Shown here: positions 25,698-33,229 of the stretch, piece by piece
How the letters are laid out: each line of letters starts with the position of its first letter
Numbering within the stretch: the stretch's first letter is position 1
Assembly: GCA_947254645.1 (NCBI GenBank)
Contig: CAMYDW010000004.1
Span: 62,001-126,000, forward strand
Length of the DNA stretch: 64,000 bases
Reading direction: 5' to 3'
DNA from: an uncultured Peptococcaceae bacterium
GTDB taxonomy: Bacteria; Bacillota; Peptococcia; Peptococcales; Peptococcaceae
Notes under the pieces: model-generated
What the model was told of the DNA's origin: nothing
Seen by the model: the letters and a program-made list of their open reading frames with translations, nothing else
Databases searched by the model: none
Translations under genes and position numbers: made by a program

Positions 25698-26324
25698 ATG
25701 ATTGAATCTATGATGACATATGTTTCGGAAAATACAGCGCTCTATATTGGCTACATTGTAGAGCATATCTTGATTAGTATGCAGGCCTTGGCATTGGCTG
25801 GCATCATCGGTGTGATGCTCGGCTATGTAGGGTATCAGTATCCACGGATTCGTTCTTGGGTTACAGGGCTGTCTCAAGGCTTGCGGGTGATTCCATCCTT
25901 GGGTATTTTGTTTATTCTTATTCCTTTGATTGGTGTCGGCAAGGTACCAGCATTGCTCGCTTTGGTGATATTGGGCTTGCCGCCAGTGGTATTAAATACC
26001 ATTGTTGGTTTGGCACAGGTGTCAGAGGGGTTGATGGAAACTGGGACTGGACTAGGAATGACCCACCGCCAATTAATTTATAAAGTGGCCTTTCCTTTGG
26101 CACTGCCATATATTTTAATCGGCTTAAAGCTGGCCTTGGTAGAAATCATTTCTTCAGCAACCTTGGCAACCTATATTGGTGCTGGTGGCTTGGGGAATAT
26201 TATTTTCACTGGCTTAGGGCTTTATCGTTATGACTTATTGATTCTCGGTGGGGCTTCTGTGGCGATGCTATCACTGGTGTCTATGGTTGTTTTTGATTTG
26301 ATTATTAGAAAGGTTCAATCATGA
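25698..26324 (+). CDS. Osmoprotectant (betaine/carnitine/choline) ABC transporter permease, OpuCB-like
   Basis: 208-aa inner-membrane permease with about five helices and the EAA-type loop ETGTGLGMTHRQLIYKVAFP, which docks on the ATPase. SQGLRVIPSLGILFILIPL and IGAGGLGNIIFTGLGLYR are typical of the OpuCB/OpuCD/ProW family. The ribosome binding site (GAGGAAAGGG) lies somewhat far from the start. Its stop overlaps the start of the binding-protein gene (ATGA), which indicates coupling. First gene of a four-gene operon: permease, binding protein, ATPase, permease. Confidence 0.9.
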   Translation: MIESMMTYVSENTALYIGYIVEHILISMQALALAGIIGVMLGYVGYQYPRIRSWVTGLSQGLRVIPSLGILFILIPLIGVGKVPALLALVILGLPPVVLNTIVGLAQVSEGLMETGTGLGMTHRQLIYKVAFPLALPYILIGLKLALVEIISSATLATYIGAGGLGNIIFTGLGLYRYDLLILGGASVAMLSLVSMVVFDLIIRKVQS

Positions 26325-27241
26325 TGAATAAAAGAAAAATAATAGCAGGCATCATCGCAAGTGTTCTTCTGGCAGGCATTGTTGTTTCAGGCCTGGTGGT
26401 TGATCAACAAAATGGCAGCAACGGAAATGCGGTGGTTCGTATTGGCTCAAAGGATTTTACCGAAAGCCAAATTTTAGGCGAAATTTATGCCCTTGCTTTA
26501 GAGGACAACGGTTATCAAGTAGAGAGAACCTTTAATATTTCTGGATTGCTGGTCCATCCTTCTTTGTTAAATGGGGAAATCGACCTTTATCCTGAATATA
26601 CTGGGACAGGGCTTTTGTCTATTTTGAAGCTGCCCCGCATGGATGACCCAGAGGCAGTGTACCAAACTGTTAAAAAGGCCTACGCTGAAAAATTCAATAT
26701 TACCTGGTTGGATTATGCTCAAGCGACAGATGGTCAAGGGATTGTGGTGCGCACGGATGTGGCTGAAAAATTAGGCATTCGCACAATTTCTGATTTGCAG
26801 AAGCATGCCCACGAAATACGCTTTGCTTCTCAAGGGAAATTTGATGCTCGAGAAGACGGTTTTCCAGGCATGGAAAAAACCTATGGCAAGTTTGATTGGA
26901 TTTCCTCCACGGTGTATGACAACAGCTTGAAATACCCAGTGCTGGAAAACAATGAGGCAGATGCCACCCCAGCCTACACCACCGAAGGCCAATTGGTGAA
27001 TAAAGATAAATTTAGATTACTTGAGGACGATAAAAGATGCTGGCCGCCTTATAACATTGCCCCAGTGATTCGTACATCGTTTTTAGATGATCATCCAGAT
27101 ATTGCAGGGATTTTAAATGCCATTTCTGCCCATCTCACCACAGATAAAATGACAGAGATGAATGCAAAAGTTGATGTGGATGGAGAAAACTATAAGGACG
27201 TTGCAAAGGCCTTTTATGATTCTCTACCAAAGAACAAGTAA
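26321..27241 (+). CDS. Osmoprotectant ABC transporter substrate-binding protein (OpuCC-like)
   Basis: 306-aa extracytoplasmic binding protein of the OpuAC/OpuCC type. After an N-terminal hydrophobic segment (about residues 6-28) comes IGSKDFTESQILGEIYALAL, the family signature, then GEIDLYPEYTGTGL and the distal YNIAPVIR region. No lipobox cysteine follows the hydrophobic segment, so the protein is probably held by an uncleaved helix or released, instead of lipid-anchored as in most relatives. Substrate is a quaternary amine such as choline, carnitine or glycine betaine; which one cannot be told. The start overlaps the permease stop by 4 bp. Confidence 0.9.
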   Translation: MMNKRKIIAGIIASVLLAGIVVSGLVVDQQNGSNGNAVVRIGSKDFTESQILGEIYALALEDNGYQVERTFNISGLLVHPSLLNGEIDLYPEYTGTGLLSILKLPRMDDPEAVYQTVKKAYAEKFNITWLDYAQATDGQGIVVRTDVAEKLGIRTISDLQKHAHEIRFASQGKFDAREDGFPGMEKTYGKFDWISSTVYDNSLKYPVLENNEADATPAYTTEGQLVNKDKFRLLEDDKRCWPPYNIAPVIRTSFLDDHPDIAGILNAISAHLTTDKMTEMNAKVDVDGENYKDVAKAFYDSLPKNK

Positions 27242-27252
27242 GAGGAGATAGT

Positions 27253-28026
27253 ATGAATAAAAAATCAATGATAAACTTTGAAAACGTTTCTAAAGTATAT
27301 GGGGATGTCACCGCCTTGGATAATCTTTCAGTAGACATTTACGAAGGAGAATTTATTACCATATTGGGCTCCTCTGGCTCAGGAAAAACCACTGCCCTTA
27401 AAATGATGAACCGTTTAATTGAACCCTCTAGCGGCAAGGTGACCTTTGACGGAGAAGACATCATGACCTTGGATGCAGTGGCATTGCGCCGTAAAATTGG
27501 TTATGTGGTTCAGCAAATTGGACTTTTCCCACACATGACCGTTGAAGAAAATATTGCTGTTGTGCCAAAGCTTTTATCCTGGGACAAAGAGAAAATATTG
27601 GCTCGCACCAAAGAATTGATGACGATGGTCAAGCTGCCTTATGACGAATATGGCAAGCGTTATCCTCGTGAGCTTTCTGGTGGACAACAGCAACGCATCG
27701 GCGTGGCACGTGCCCTTGCAGCAGATCCACCAGTGGTGCTCTTTGATGAGCCTTTTGGGGCGATTGATGCGATTACACGTGCAGGGCTACAAGAAGAATT
27801 GGTGATGCTACATCAACAACTTGCCAATAAAACCTTTGTTTTTATCACCCACGATATTCATGAGGCCTTTCATTTAGGGTCTAGGGTGATGATTATGGAC
27901 AAGGGCAAGCTGGTACAGTTTGATGAGCCAGCAGCCATCTTAGAAAATCCAAAAAGTGATTTCGTCAAATCATTGCTAGAAACAGTGAAAAATCAAGACA
28001 AGATTTGGAGGAAGCTCCATGATTAA
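27253..28026 (+). CDS. Osmoprotectant ABC transporter ATP-binding protein (OpuCA-like, no CBS domains)
   Basis: 257-aa ABC ATPase. Walker A is GSSGSGKT (about residues 39-46), the signature motif LSGGQQQR, Walker B VVLFDEPFGAID and switch His in FITHDIHEA. It resembles OpuCA/ProV, but it ends shortly after the ATPase domain and lacks the C-terminal CBS pair that senses ionic strength in OpuA and is found in many OpuCA proteins. Regulation by osmolality, if any, must then come from elsewhere. The start has AGAGGAG. It overlaps the next permease gene by 8 bp. Confidence 0.92.
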   Translation: MNKKSMINFENVSKVYGDVTALDNLSVDIYEGEFITILGSSGSGKTTALKMMNRLIEPSSGKVTFDGEDIMTLDAVALRRKIGYVVQQIGLFPHMTVEENIAVVPKLLSWDKEKILARTKELMTMVKLPYDEYGKRYPRELSGGQQQRIGVARALAADPPVVLFDEPFGAIDAITRAGLQEELVMLHQQLANKTFVFITHDIHEAFHLGSRVMIMDKGKLVQFDEPAAILENPKSDFVKSLLETVKNQDKIWRKLHD

Positions 28027-28654
28027 TTATGCCGCTACCCACCTTTCCTTGTTATTAAAGATGACCTTAGAGCATTTACAAATTGTGAGCACTGCCATGA
28101 GCATAGCCATGGTGCTGGCCAGTATCCTCACAGTGGTGCTGTTGCGCTTTAGCCGTTTTCAACAGGTATCTGGCTATCTCCTTTCTATTTGCTATGCCAT
28201 TCCATCCTTTGCCCTGTTTGCTTTATTGATTCCTCTTACTGGCCTAGGAAAAACCACAGCGATTATTGTCTTGGTTTTTTATGCCCAATATGTGTTGGTG
28301 CGAAGCTTTTTATCTGGGATTCAAGAAGTAGACCCTTCTGTCACAGAAGCTGCCTTGGGAATGGGGATGACCAGAGGACAAATTCTGCGAAAAATTCAAC
28401 TTCCCTTGGCAATCCCTGGGATGATGGCAGGTATCAAGGTGGCCACCACCTCTACCATCGCCATTACCACCATTGGCGCCACCATCAATGCTGGCGGCTT
28501 AGGGATGATTTTATTCGATGGCCTGCGCACCCTTTCTATCGTGAAATTATCTTGGGGCATCTTTCTCACCGTGGGACTCAGTATTCTTTTTATGCTGATT
28601 TTAGACATGATCGAAGAACTATTGACCACAAAATATGCCCCTATCAAATCATAG
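28019..28654 (+). CDS. Osmoprotectant ABC transporter permease, OpuCD-like
   Basis: Second permease (211 aa, about five helices) of the same transporter. Its EAA loop is EAALGMGMTRGQILRKIQLP, with SICYAIPSFALFALLIPL and TINAGGLGMILFDGL as family signs. The start lies inside the end of the ATPase gene and has GGAGGAAG. It closes the operon, and a strong terminator follows directly. Two different permease genes in one operon imply a heterodimeric pore. Confidence 0.9.
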   Translation: MINYAATHLSLLLKMTLEHLQIVSTAMSIAMVLASILTVVLLRFSRFQQVSGYLLSICYAIPSFALFALLIPLTGLGKTTAIIVLVFYAQYVLVRSFLSGIQEVDPSVTEAALGMGMTRGQILRKIQLPLAIPGMMAGIKVATTSTIAITTIGATINAGGLGMILFDGLRTLSIVKLSWGIFLTVGLSILFMLILDMIEELLTTKYAPIKS

Positions 28655-28660
28655 CCTACG

Positions 28661-28702
28661 AAAACCAACCCTTGCTGTCTTGCAATGGGGTTGGTTTTTT
28701 TA
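28661..28702 (+). terminator. Intrinsic terminator of the osmoprotectant operon
   Basis: AAAACCAACCC pairs with GGGTTGGTTTT, with an inner TTGC/GCAA pairing, and a T run follows. Confidence 0.93.
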
Positions 28703-28711
28703 TTAAAAAAA

Positions 28712-28731
28712 TGAACCTTTTGGAAGGTTCA
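28712..28731. promoter_or_regulatory. Perfect palindrome upstream of the ECF sigma gene
   Basis: TGAACCTT-TTGG-AAGGTTCA is an 8-4-8 inverted repeat 48 bp before the sigma gene. It contains GAACC, a common -35 element of ECF-sigma promoters. It could be an operator or part of an autoregulated promoter. Confidence 0.5.
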
Positions 28732-28779
28732 ATGCTCTTATATATAGATGCATCTATGATAGAGAGAAGGGGTGAAGCA

Positions 28780-29358
28780 ATGGAAGACATCACCATTTTA
28801 GTGGCGCGCTTAAAAGATGGCGATGAGGATGCTTTTGATAGGCTTTATGACGCCTATCATCTAACCTTATATCGCAGTGCCTACTTGATTGTGGGAAATG
28901 CACAGGATGCAGAGGATGTGCTGCAAGAGACTTTCCTCACGGCACTGACACATATTGCAACGCTAAAAAATAATCAATATTTCAAAGCATGGCTCTATCG
29001 CATTATGACAAACCTTGCTTATAAGACAGTCAAAAGAAGAAGCCGTGAACAGTCAGAATCGGAAGAGGTGCTGTCCTCGCGGTGTATGGCAGAAAGCATG
29101 GAGAAAAATAATTTAGAGGATATCATCACCCTTCATGCAGAGCAAGAGGCTGTGCGTCAAGGGCTATTACAGCTAAAGCTGAAGCAGCGTGAAGTGATGG
29201 TGCTTTATTATTACAATGGCTTTTCGATTCGAGAAATCGCCGATATCTGTGGTTGCTTTGAAGGAACGGTCAAATCCAGATTGCACAAGGCAAGAAAGAC
29301 ATTAAAGACCCTTCTTCTGGTAGAAAACAACCCTTTCTGTCGATGGGAGGAGGCATAA
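28780..29358 (+). CDS. ECF-subfamily RNA polymerase sigma factor
   Basis: 192-aa sigma-70 family factor with only regions 2 and 4, as in ECF sigmas. Region 2 includes DAFDRLYDAYHLTLYRSAYL and DAEDVLQETFLTAL; region 4 has GFSIREIADICGC and TVKSRLHKARKTL, a helix-turn-helix for the -35 box. I chose the ATG at 28780, preceded by AGAAGGGGTG; in-frame ATGs at 28756 and 28732 lack a ribosome binding site. The next gene starts 2 bp after its stop and encodes a single-pass membrane protein, the usual place for the anti-sigma factor. Confidence 0.9.
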   Translation: MEDITILVARLKDGDEDAFDRLYDAYHLTLYRSAYLIVGNAQDAEDVLQETFLTALTHIATLKNNQYFKAWLYRIMTNLAYKTVKRRSREQSESEEVLSSRCMAESMEKNNLEDIITLHAEQEAVRQGLLQLKLKQREVMVLYYYNGFSIREIADICGCFEGTVKSRLHKARKTLKTLLLVENNPFCRWEEA

Positions 29359-29360
29359 TA

Positions 29361-30161
29361 ATGAAAAAAAATCCCCATTCAGAGATGTTTGACCATAAGC
29401 TTCGTGAAGGGATGGCCGCTTCTGTAGAGAAGCTGGCGCCATCGGCTATTTGCAAGCAACGTATTCTACAGCGGGCGCACCAGGAAAGGACAAAGAAAGG
29501 TAGATGGACAATGAGAAATAAACGTGGAACAAAAATTGCAGCGATGGTTTTTGCCTGTGCGATGCTGATTAGTGGTGGACTCTATGCAGCAGGGCATATC
29601 ATAGGGACAACCTCTGTTGGCAGTGCAAATTATCAATATACCGATTACAAAGAAGTCGATCAGGCTAAAGCGGAAGCAGCAGTGGAGGCGATTATTCCAG
29701 AAACGTTGGGAAAAGAATACCACTTTGATGGTGTTCGTATTATCAAAGTGGAAGACGTGGATGAAAGCAATCAAAAACTCAACCCACGCAAAGAATTAAA
29801 TGTCACCTATATGAAGAATACACATCATATGGTGGAGCTTTTTGCAGAAAAAGGTCAATTATTAGAGGCGGAGACAAGTCAATACACTGATAAAAAAATG
29901 ATTCATGGCGTGATGGTTTACTATTCTGCTATTGAAAACTTATACCTGCCACCAAATGAAAAACCTACGGAAAAAGAACAAGCACGCGCAGATAACGATC
30001 CATTTTTTAACATTGCTTATGGATCGCCTAAACGTGAAGAAAAAAGGAGCCATCAAGTTGATTTTGAAAAGGATGGTATCAGGTATGCACTCTTTGTTAG
30101 TGACGATACCATTTCAAAAGAAATACTTTTTGAGATGGCAAGTAACATCATTGCTGGCTAA
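29361..30161 (+). CDS. Probable membrane anti-sigma factor
   Basis: 266-aa protein with a cytoplasmic N-terminal part (residues 1-59, EKLAPSAICKQRIL and many basic residues), one membrane helix (about 60-82, IAAMVFACAMLISGGLYAAG) and a hydrophilic extracytoplasmic domain (about 85-266). I chose the ATG at 29361, which has GGGAGGAGG. No zinc-type HxxxCxxC anti-sigma motif is visible, so the assignment rests on topology and on the 2-bp gap from the sigma gene. The external domain is of unknown fold and could sense a cell-envelope signal. Confidence 0.65.
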   Translation: MKKNPHSEMFDHKLREGMAASVEKLAPSAICKQRILQRAHQERTKKGRWTMRNKRGTKIAAMVFACAMLISGGLYAAGHIIGTTSVGSANYQYTDYKEVDQAKAEAAVEAIIPETLGKEYHFDGVRIIKVEDVDESNQKLNPRKELNVTYMKNTHHMVELFAEKGQLLEAETSQYTDKKMIHGVMVYYSAIENLYLPPNEKPTEKEQARADNDPFFNIAYGSPKREEKRSHQVDFEKDGIRYALFVSDDTISKEILFEMASNIIAG

Positions 30162-30165
30162 TACA

Positions 30166-30194
30166 AAAAGCAACCTCGATAGGGAGGTTGCTTT
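30166..30194 (+). terminator. Terminator after the sigma/anti-sigma pair
   Basis: AAAGCAACCTC pairs with GAGGTTGCTTT; the T tract is short. Confidence 0.75.
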
Positions 30195-30211
30195 GTTGCG
30201 TAGGTGCTCTG

Positions 30212-30240
30212 TTGCTTATTTAGTGAGAACCCTTTATAAT
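30212..30240 (+). promoter_or_regulatory. Promoter of the iron-type dehydrogenase gene
   Basis: TTGCTT (30212-30217), a 17-bp spacer and a perfect TATAAT (30235-30240), 34 bp before the start. Confidence 0.75.
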
Positions 30241-30274
30241 GGGGGACAATTAGCAAAGTGAAAGGAGCATTGGT

Positions 30275-31390
30275 ATGATAGAAAGTTATTCGGTGTTTTT
30301 GCCCTCTTACAGTGTAGGTGGGAATGATGTATACAAAAAAATACCTACATTATGTCGACCTTATGGCACCAAAATAGCTGTGGTAGGTGGTCACAAAGGG
30401 ATGGCTGCGGCGAAAGAGGCTCTTTTGGCAGGCATTGCGGGTAGCGATATGGAAATTTTGGATTTTATTCATTATGGAGAAGATGCCACCTATGAGGCTG
30501 CCGATGCTCTGATGAACCATCCGACAGTACAAGCAGCGGATATGGTCTTTGCCGTTGGTGGTGGACGTGCCCTTGATACCTGCAAAACGGCCACTGACAA
30601 AATGAACAAGCCGTTGTTCACCTTTCCAACGATTGCCTCCAATTGTGCCCCTGTGACCTTGGTTTGTATTATGTACAACACAGACCATAGCTTGAATGGA
30701 TTTTATTATCGCAAAAATCCACCTGTGCACAGCTTTATCAATTTAGATATTATTGCAGCAGCGCCATTGGAATATATCTGGGCAGGGATTGGCGATGCCA
30801 TGGCAAAAGAATATGAAGTGGTTTTCTCTGCAAAGAACGATGCCCTTGACCATACCAATCTTATTGGTGTTGATTTGGCACGACACTGTGCGATGCCACT
30901 GCTCACCTATGGGGTAGAAGCCTATAAGGATGCCAAAAAGAAACAGGTGACGCCAGCGCTCAAAGAGGTGGTGCTCAATATTGCCATCACAGCAGGAATC
31001 ATCAGCTTGTTGATTGATACGGAAAAATACAATGGTGCAGTGCCTCATGCCCTTTATTATGCAAGCACTGGGGTGGCTTCCTGCAAAGGCAAACACCTTC
31101 ATGGTGAAATTGTGGGCTATGGGTGCTTGCCACAGCTTTTCTTAGAACAACGCATGGACGATTTTGAACGTCTTTTCACCTTCAATCGGGCCCTAGGCCT
31201 ACCAACCAGCTTGGCAGAAATTGACATTGCCATTGGTGATGCGGCCTATGAACAATTTTTGGATGTATTAATGAAGGATGTTTGCATGGCTTATTTACCT
31301 TATGAGGTGACAAAGGAAATGGTTGATGCAGCGATTCGTGGTGTGGAAGCATACCATGAGGCACATCCAAAGACCAATGAAGAAGAATAG
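30275..31390 (+). CDS. Iron-containing alcohol/glycerol dehydrogenase family protein
   Basis: 371-aa NAD(P)-dependent dehydrogenase of the iron-type (GldA-like) family. The dinucleotide site is FAVGGGRALDTCKTATD, and metal ligands lie in GIGDAMAKEYE (Asp), VPHALYYAST (His) and KHLHGEIVGYG (His). It resembles the hydroxycarboxylate/glycerol dehydrogenase branch more than the butanol dehydrogenases, so a 2-oxoacid or small polyol is a plausible substrate. The start has AAAGGAG, with a strong promoter 34 bp upstream. It is a single gene, closed by a 15-bp perfect terminator stem. Confidence 0.87.
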   Translation: MIESYSVFLPSYSVGGNDVYKKIPTLCRPYGTKIAVVGGHKGMAAAKEALLAGIAGSDMEILDFIHYGEDATYEAADALMNHPTVQAADMVFAVGGGRALDTCKTATDKMNKPLFTFPTIASNCAPVTLVCIMYNTDHSLNGFYYRKNPPVHSFINLDIIAAAPLEYIWAGIGDAMAKEYEVVFSAKNDALDHTNLIGVDLARHCAMPLLTYGVEAYKDAKKKQVTPALKEVVLNIAITAGIISLLIDTEKYNGAVPHALYYASTGVASCKGKHLHGEIVGYGCLPQLFLEQRMDDFERLFTFNRALGLPTSLAEIDIAIGDAAYEQFLDVLMKDVCMAYLPYEVTKEMVDAAIRGVEAYHEAHPKTNEEE

Positions 31391-31410
31391 CTTTTGTATA
31401 GCAATCGCCT

Positions 31411-31454
31411 GCCATTGATTATTGGCTTTTGACCAATAATCAATGGCTTTTTTT
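31411..31454 (+). terminator. Intrinsic terminator
   Basis: A perfect 15-bp stem (31411-31425 with 31433-31447, core CCATTGATTATTGG) around a 7-nt loop, followed by seven T. Confidence 0.95.
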
Positions 31455-31549
31455 GTGTATAAAACATATTAAATATTAACGGTCGTTTATTGTTTTCGAA
31501 AAAAGAATCCGTTGCTATTAAATGCAAAATAAGCATGATAAAAGGAGTC

Positions 31550-31725
31550 ATGTATGAAAGCAAAACGATGGTTATCAGGGAGTATATTAGGAACTTTACC
31601 GCAAAGGACTTTGCGAAAGGGTACGAAAATAATCTTTTTAAACCTGACCAAGTCTTGACGCGAGGGGAAGCCGTGGTTATGTTCAATCGTGTGTTTTCTG
31701 TGGACAATAGTGACGCATCAAAAAA
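31550..31725 (+). pseudogene. Remnant of an SLH-domain surface protein gene
   Basis: In one frame this stretch encodes FAKGYENNLFKPDQ and LTRGEAVVMFNRVF, the second half of a cell-wall-anchoring S-layer-homology domain. In another frame, an ATG at 31554 with AAAGGAG upstream reads MKAKRWLSGSILGTL, which looks like the start of a signal peptide, and then soon stops. The SLH frame has no stop before the terminator at 31721-31757. The simplest reading is a decayed gene: start region and SLH piece survive in different frames, and most of the coding region has been lost. A tiny functional ORF seems unlikely. Confidence 0.6.
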
Positions 31726-31757
31726 GCACGTCTGTCAGAATGACAGACGTGCTTTTT
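31721..31757. terminator. Bidirectional intrinsic terminator
   Basis: A perfect 17-bp stem (31721-31737 with 31741-31757, core GCACGTCTGTCA) around GAA, with A and T ends. It lies just after the degV stop on the minus strand and at the end of the SLH remnant on the plus strand. Confidence 0.93.
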
Positions 31758-31759
31758 AT

Positions 31760-32650
31760 TTATGCTTCTTTAGCGGTACGAGGTTTGCCCCAGAAAAAGA
31801 CACCAATAGTGCCAGGGCCTGTATGACAGCCAATGGCTGCACCGATAGGGAAAATCTTGATTTCCTTGATTGCAGGGAAATGTTCTCTAAATTGAGCGGC
31901 GATGTCCTCTGCCCATTGTTGGTCAGAATGAACGATGAATAGAGAATCGGCGTATGCTTTGCCGTTATGTGCCAAGTCGCTGCATTTTTCAATAAGATTT
32001 TTTACCACTTTTTTGCGGCCACGTACCTTTTCGCTGACTGCAATGCGTCCTTCGTGGCCAAGCTGCATGATTGGGCAAATATTCAGCATTTGTCCAACAA
32101 GGCCTGCATGCTTAGAGATACGTCCTCCCTTAATAAGGAAGGTGAGATCTGAAGCACAGAACCAATGATGCATTTCAAACTTGTGGGTTTCGACCCAGTC
32201 ATGCAAAGCATCAATATCGAAGCCGTCATCTCGCAAATCAGCAAGCCTGTCCATGAGCATGCCGTAGCCAGAAGAGCCAGCAAGGGAGTCCACAATGTAT
32301 AATTTGCGCTCAGGAAATTCAGCACGAATATTTTCAGCTGCCATCATGGCAGAACGGTAAGAGCCTGAAATGCCACTAGACATCGTGATGTGCAAAAGAT
32401 CCTTGCCAGTAGAAAGGATGCCACGGAAAAATTCTTGATACTCTCCAATGCTAATTTGGGACGTTTTAGGAACAGCCCCTGCAAGCATTTTTTCATAAAG
32501 CACTGCCGTTGGCAAGGATTCGCCAAAATCGTCACAGTATTCTACATCATCTAAGGAATAGTGGAAAAAGAGATAAGGAATCTCTCTGCTATCAAGATGG
32601 GCTTTAGACAGGTCTGTCGTGGAACAACAACTAATTGTGTAAGTGCTCAT
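31760..32650 (-). CDS. DegV family fatty-acid-binding protein
   Basis: 296-aa two-domain protein of the DegV family, which binds a single fatty acid; FakB members present it to the kinase FakA for phospholipid synthesis. Family signs are PKTSQISIGEYQEFF, HITMSSGISGSYRSA, IVDSLAGSSG, LIKGGRISKHAGLVG (a conserved lipid-site loop) and GAAIGCHTGPGTIGVFFWG. I chose the ATG at 32650, preceded by GGAGAG; an in-frame TTG four codons upstream is less likely. No FakA gene is in the window. A link to the fatty-acid operon at 44 kb is possible but only inferred. Confidence 0.92.
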   Translation of the reverse strand: MSTYTISCCSTTDLSKAHLDSREIPYLFFHYSLDDVEYCDDFGESLPTAVLYEKMLAGAVPKTSQISIGEYQEFFRGILSTGKDLLHITMSSGISGSYRSAMMAAENIRAEFPERKLYIVDSLAGSSGYGMLMDRLADLRDDGFDIDALHDWVETHKFEMHHWFCASDLTFLIKGGRISKHAGLVGQMLNICPIMQLGHEGRIAVSEKVRGRKKVVKNLIEKCSDLAHNGKAYADSLFIVHSDQQWAEDIAAQFREHFPAIKEIKIFPIGAAIGCHTGPGTIGVFFWGKPRTAKEA

Positions 32651-32772
32651 GTATCTCTCCAATCAAATGCATTTATTGTATCATTGTGTAACTTAAATAA
32701 CTTTTTTATATTTTTTTGCCGAATTTCATTGTAACATCTATAATGTGTGAACGCAATACATAATAAAATATA

Positions 32773-32801
32773 TTGACAATGCTTAGAGAAATGTATAAAA
32801 T
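32773..32801 (+). promoter_or_regulatory. Promoter of the metal-resistance operon
   Basis: A perfect TTGACA (32773-32778), a 17-bp spacer and TAAAAT (32796-32801). Confidence 0.8.
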
Positions 32802-32805
32802 ACAA

Positions 32806-32829
32806 ATACATGAACAAGTGCTCATATAA
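32806..32829. promoter_or_regulatory. Probable ArsR/SmtB operator
   Basis: An imperfect inverted repeat, ATACATGAACA and TGCTCATAT around AG, lies just downstream of the -10 box. This is the position and general form (ATGAaCA..TGcTCAT) of CadC/SmtB-type operators. Confidence 0.6.
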
Positions 32830-32849
32830 TAAGAGGTGGAGGGAAGAAG

Positions 32850-33224
32850 ATGTTAGGAGCAGAAGCAGATGATGTAGATGTTTGTAGTGCCCATATCAAG
32901 CACGATGATGATGTGAACCATGTTTTGAAAAATATGCCTGAATCAATGGTGTTAGAAAATTTGTCGGAGTTATTCAAGGTGCTAGGCGATGTGACAAGGG
33001 TGCGCATTTTGTGGGCCTTGAGCATGCAGGAGCTTTGCGTGTGTGACCTCACTGCTGTGATGGGGATGACCCAATCAGCGATTAGCCATCAATTGCGGCT
33101 ATTAAAAAGTGCCAAACTGGTGCGTAGCCGTCGTGAGGGAAGGAGCGTCTATTATTCGCTGGCAGATACCCATGTGTCCTTGCTTTTCTCTCAAGGGCTA
33201 GAACATGTCAAGGAAAAGGAGTAA
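32850..33224 (+). CDS. Metal-responsive ArsR/SmtB-family repressor (CadC-like)
   Basis: 124-aa winged-helix repressor. The recognition helix region is MTQSAISHQLRLLKSAKLV, and the wing REGRSVYYSL. It seems to keep both known metal sites: an alpha3N-type site (C63 and C65 in ELCVCD, with C12 and nearby H15/H18) for soft metals such as Cd or Pb, and an alpha5-type site (D106, H108, H119, E122) for Zn. The start has GGAGGG. The gene lies 5 bp before a Zn/Cd-type ATPase gene, which it should repress in the absence of metal. Confidence 0.93.
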   Translation: MLGAEADDVDVCSAHIKHDDDVNHVLKNMPESMVLENLSELFKVLGDVTRVRILWALSMQELCVCDLTAVMGMTQSAISHQLRLLKSAKLVRSRREGRSVYYSLADTHVSLLFSQGLEHVKEKE

Positions 33225-33229
33225 ATGAA

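Noticed and set aside
28189..28779. N-terminal extension of the sigma factor frame
   Set aside because: The frame stays open upstream through the permease gene and terminator, but the sequence there is not sigma-like and the ribosome binding site supports the start at 28780.
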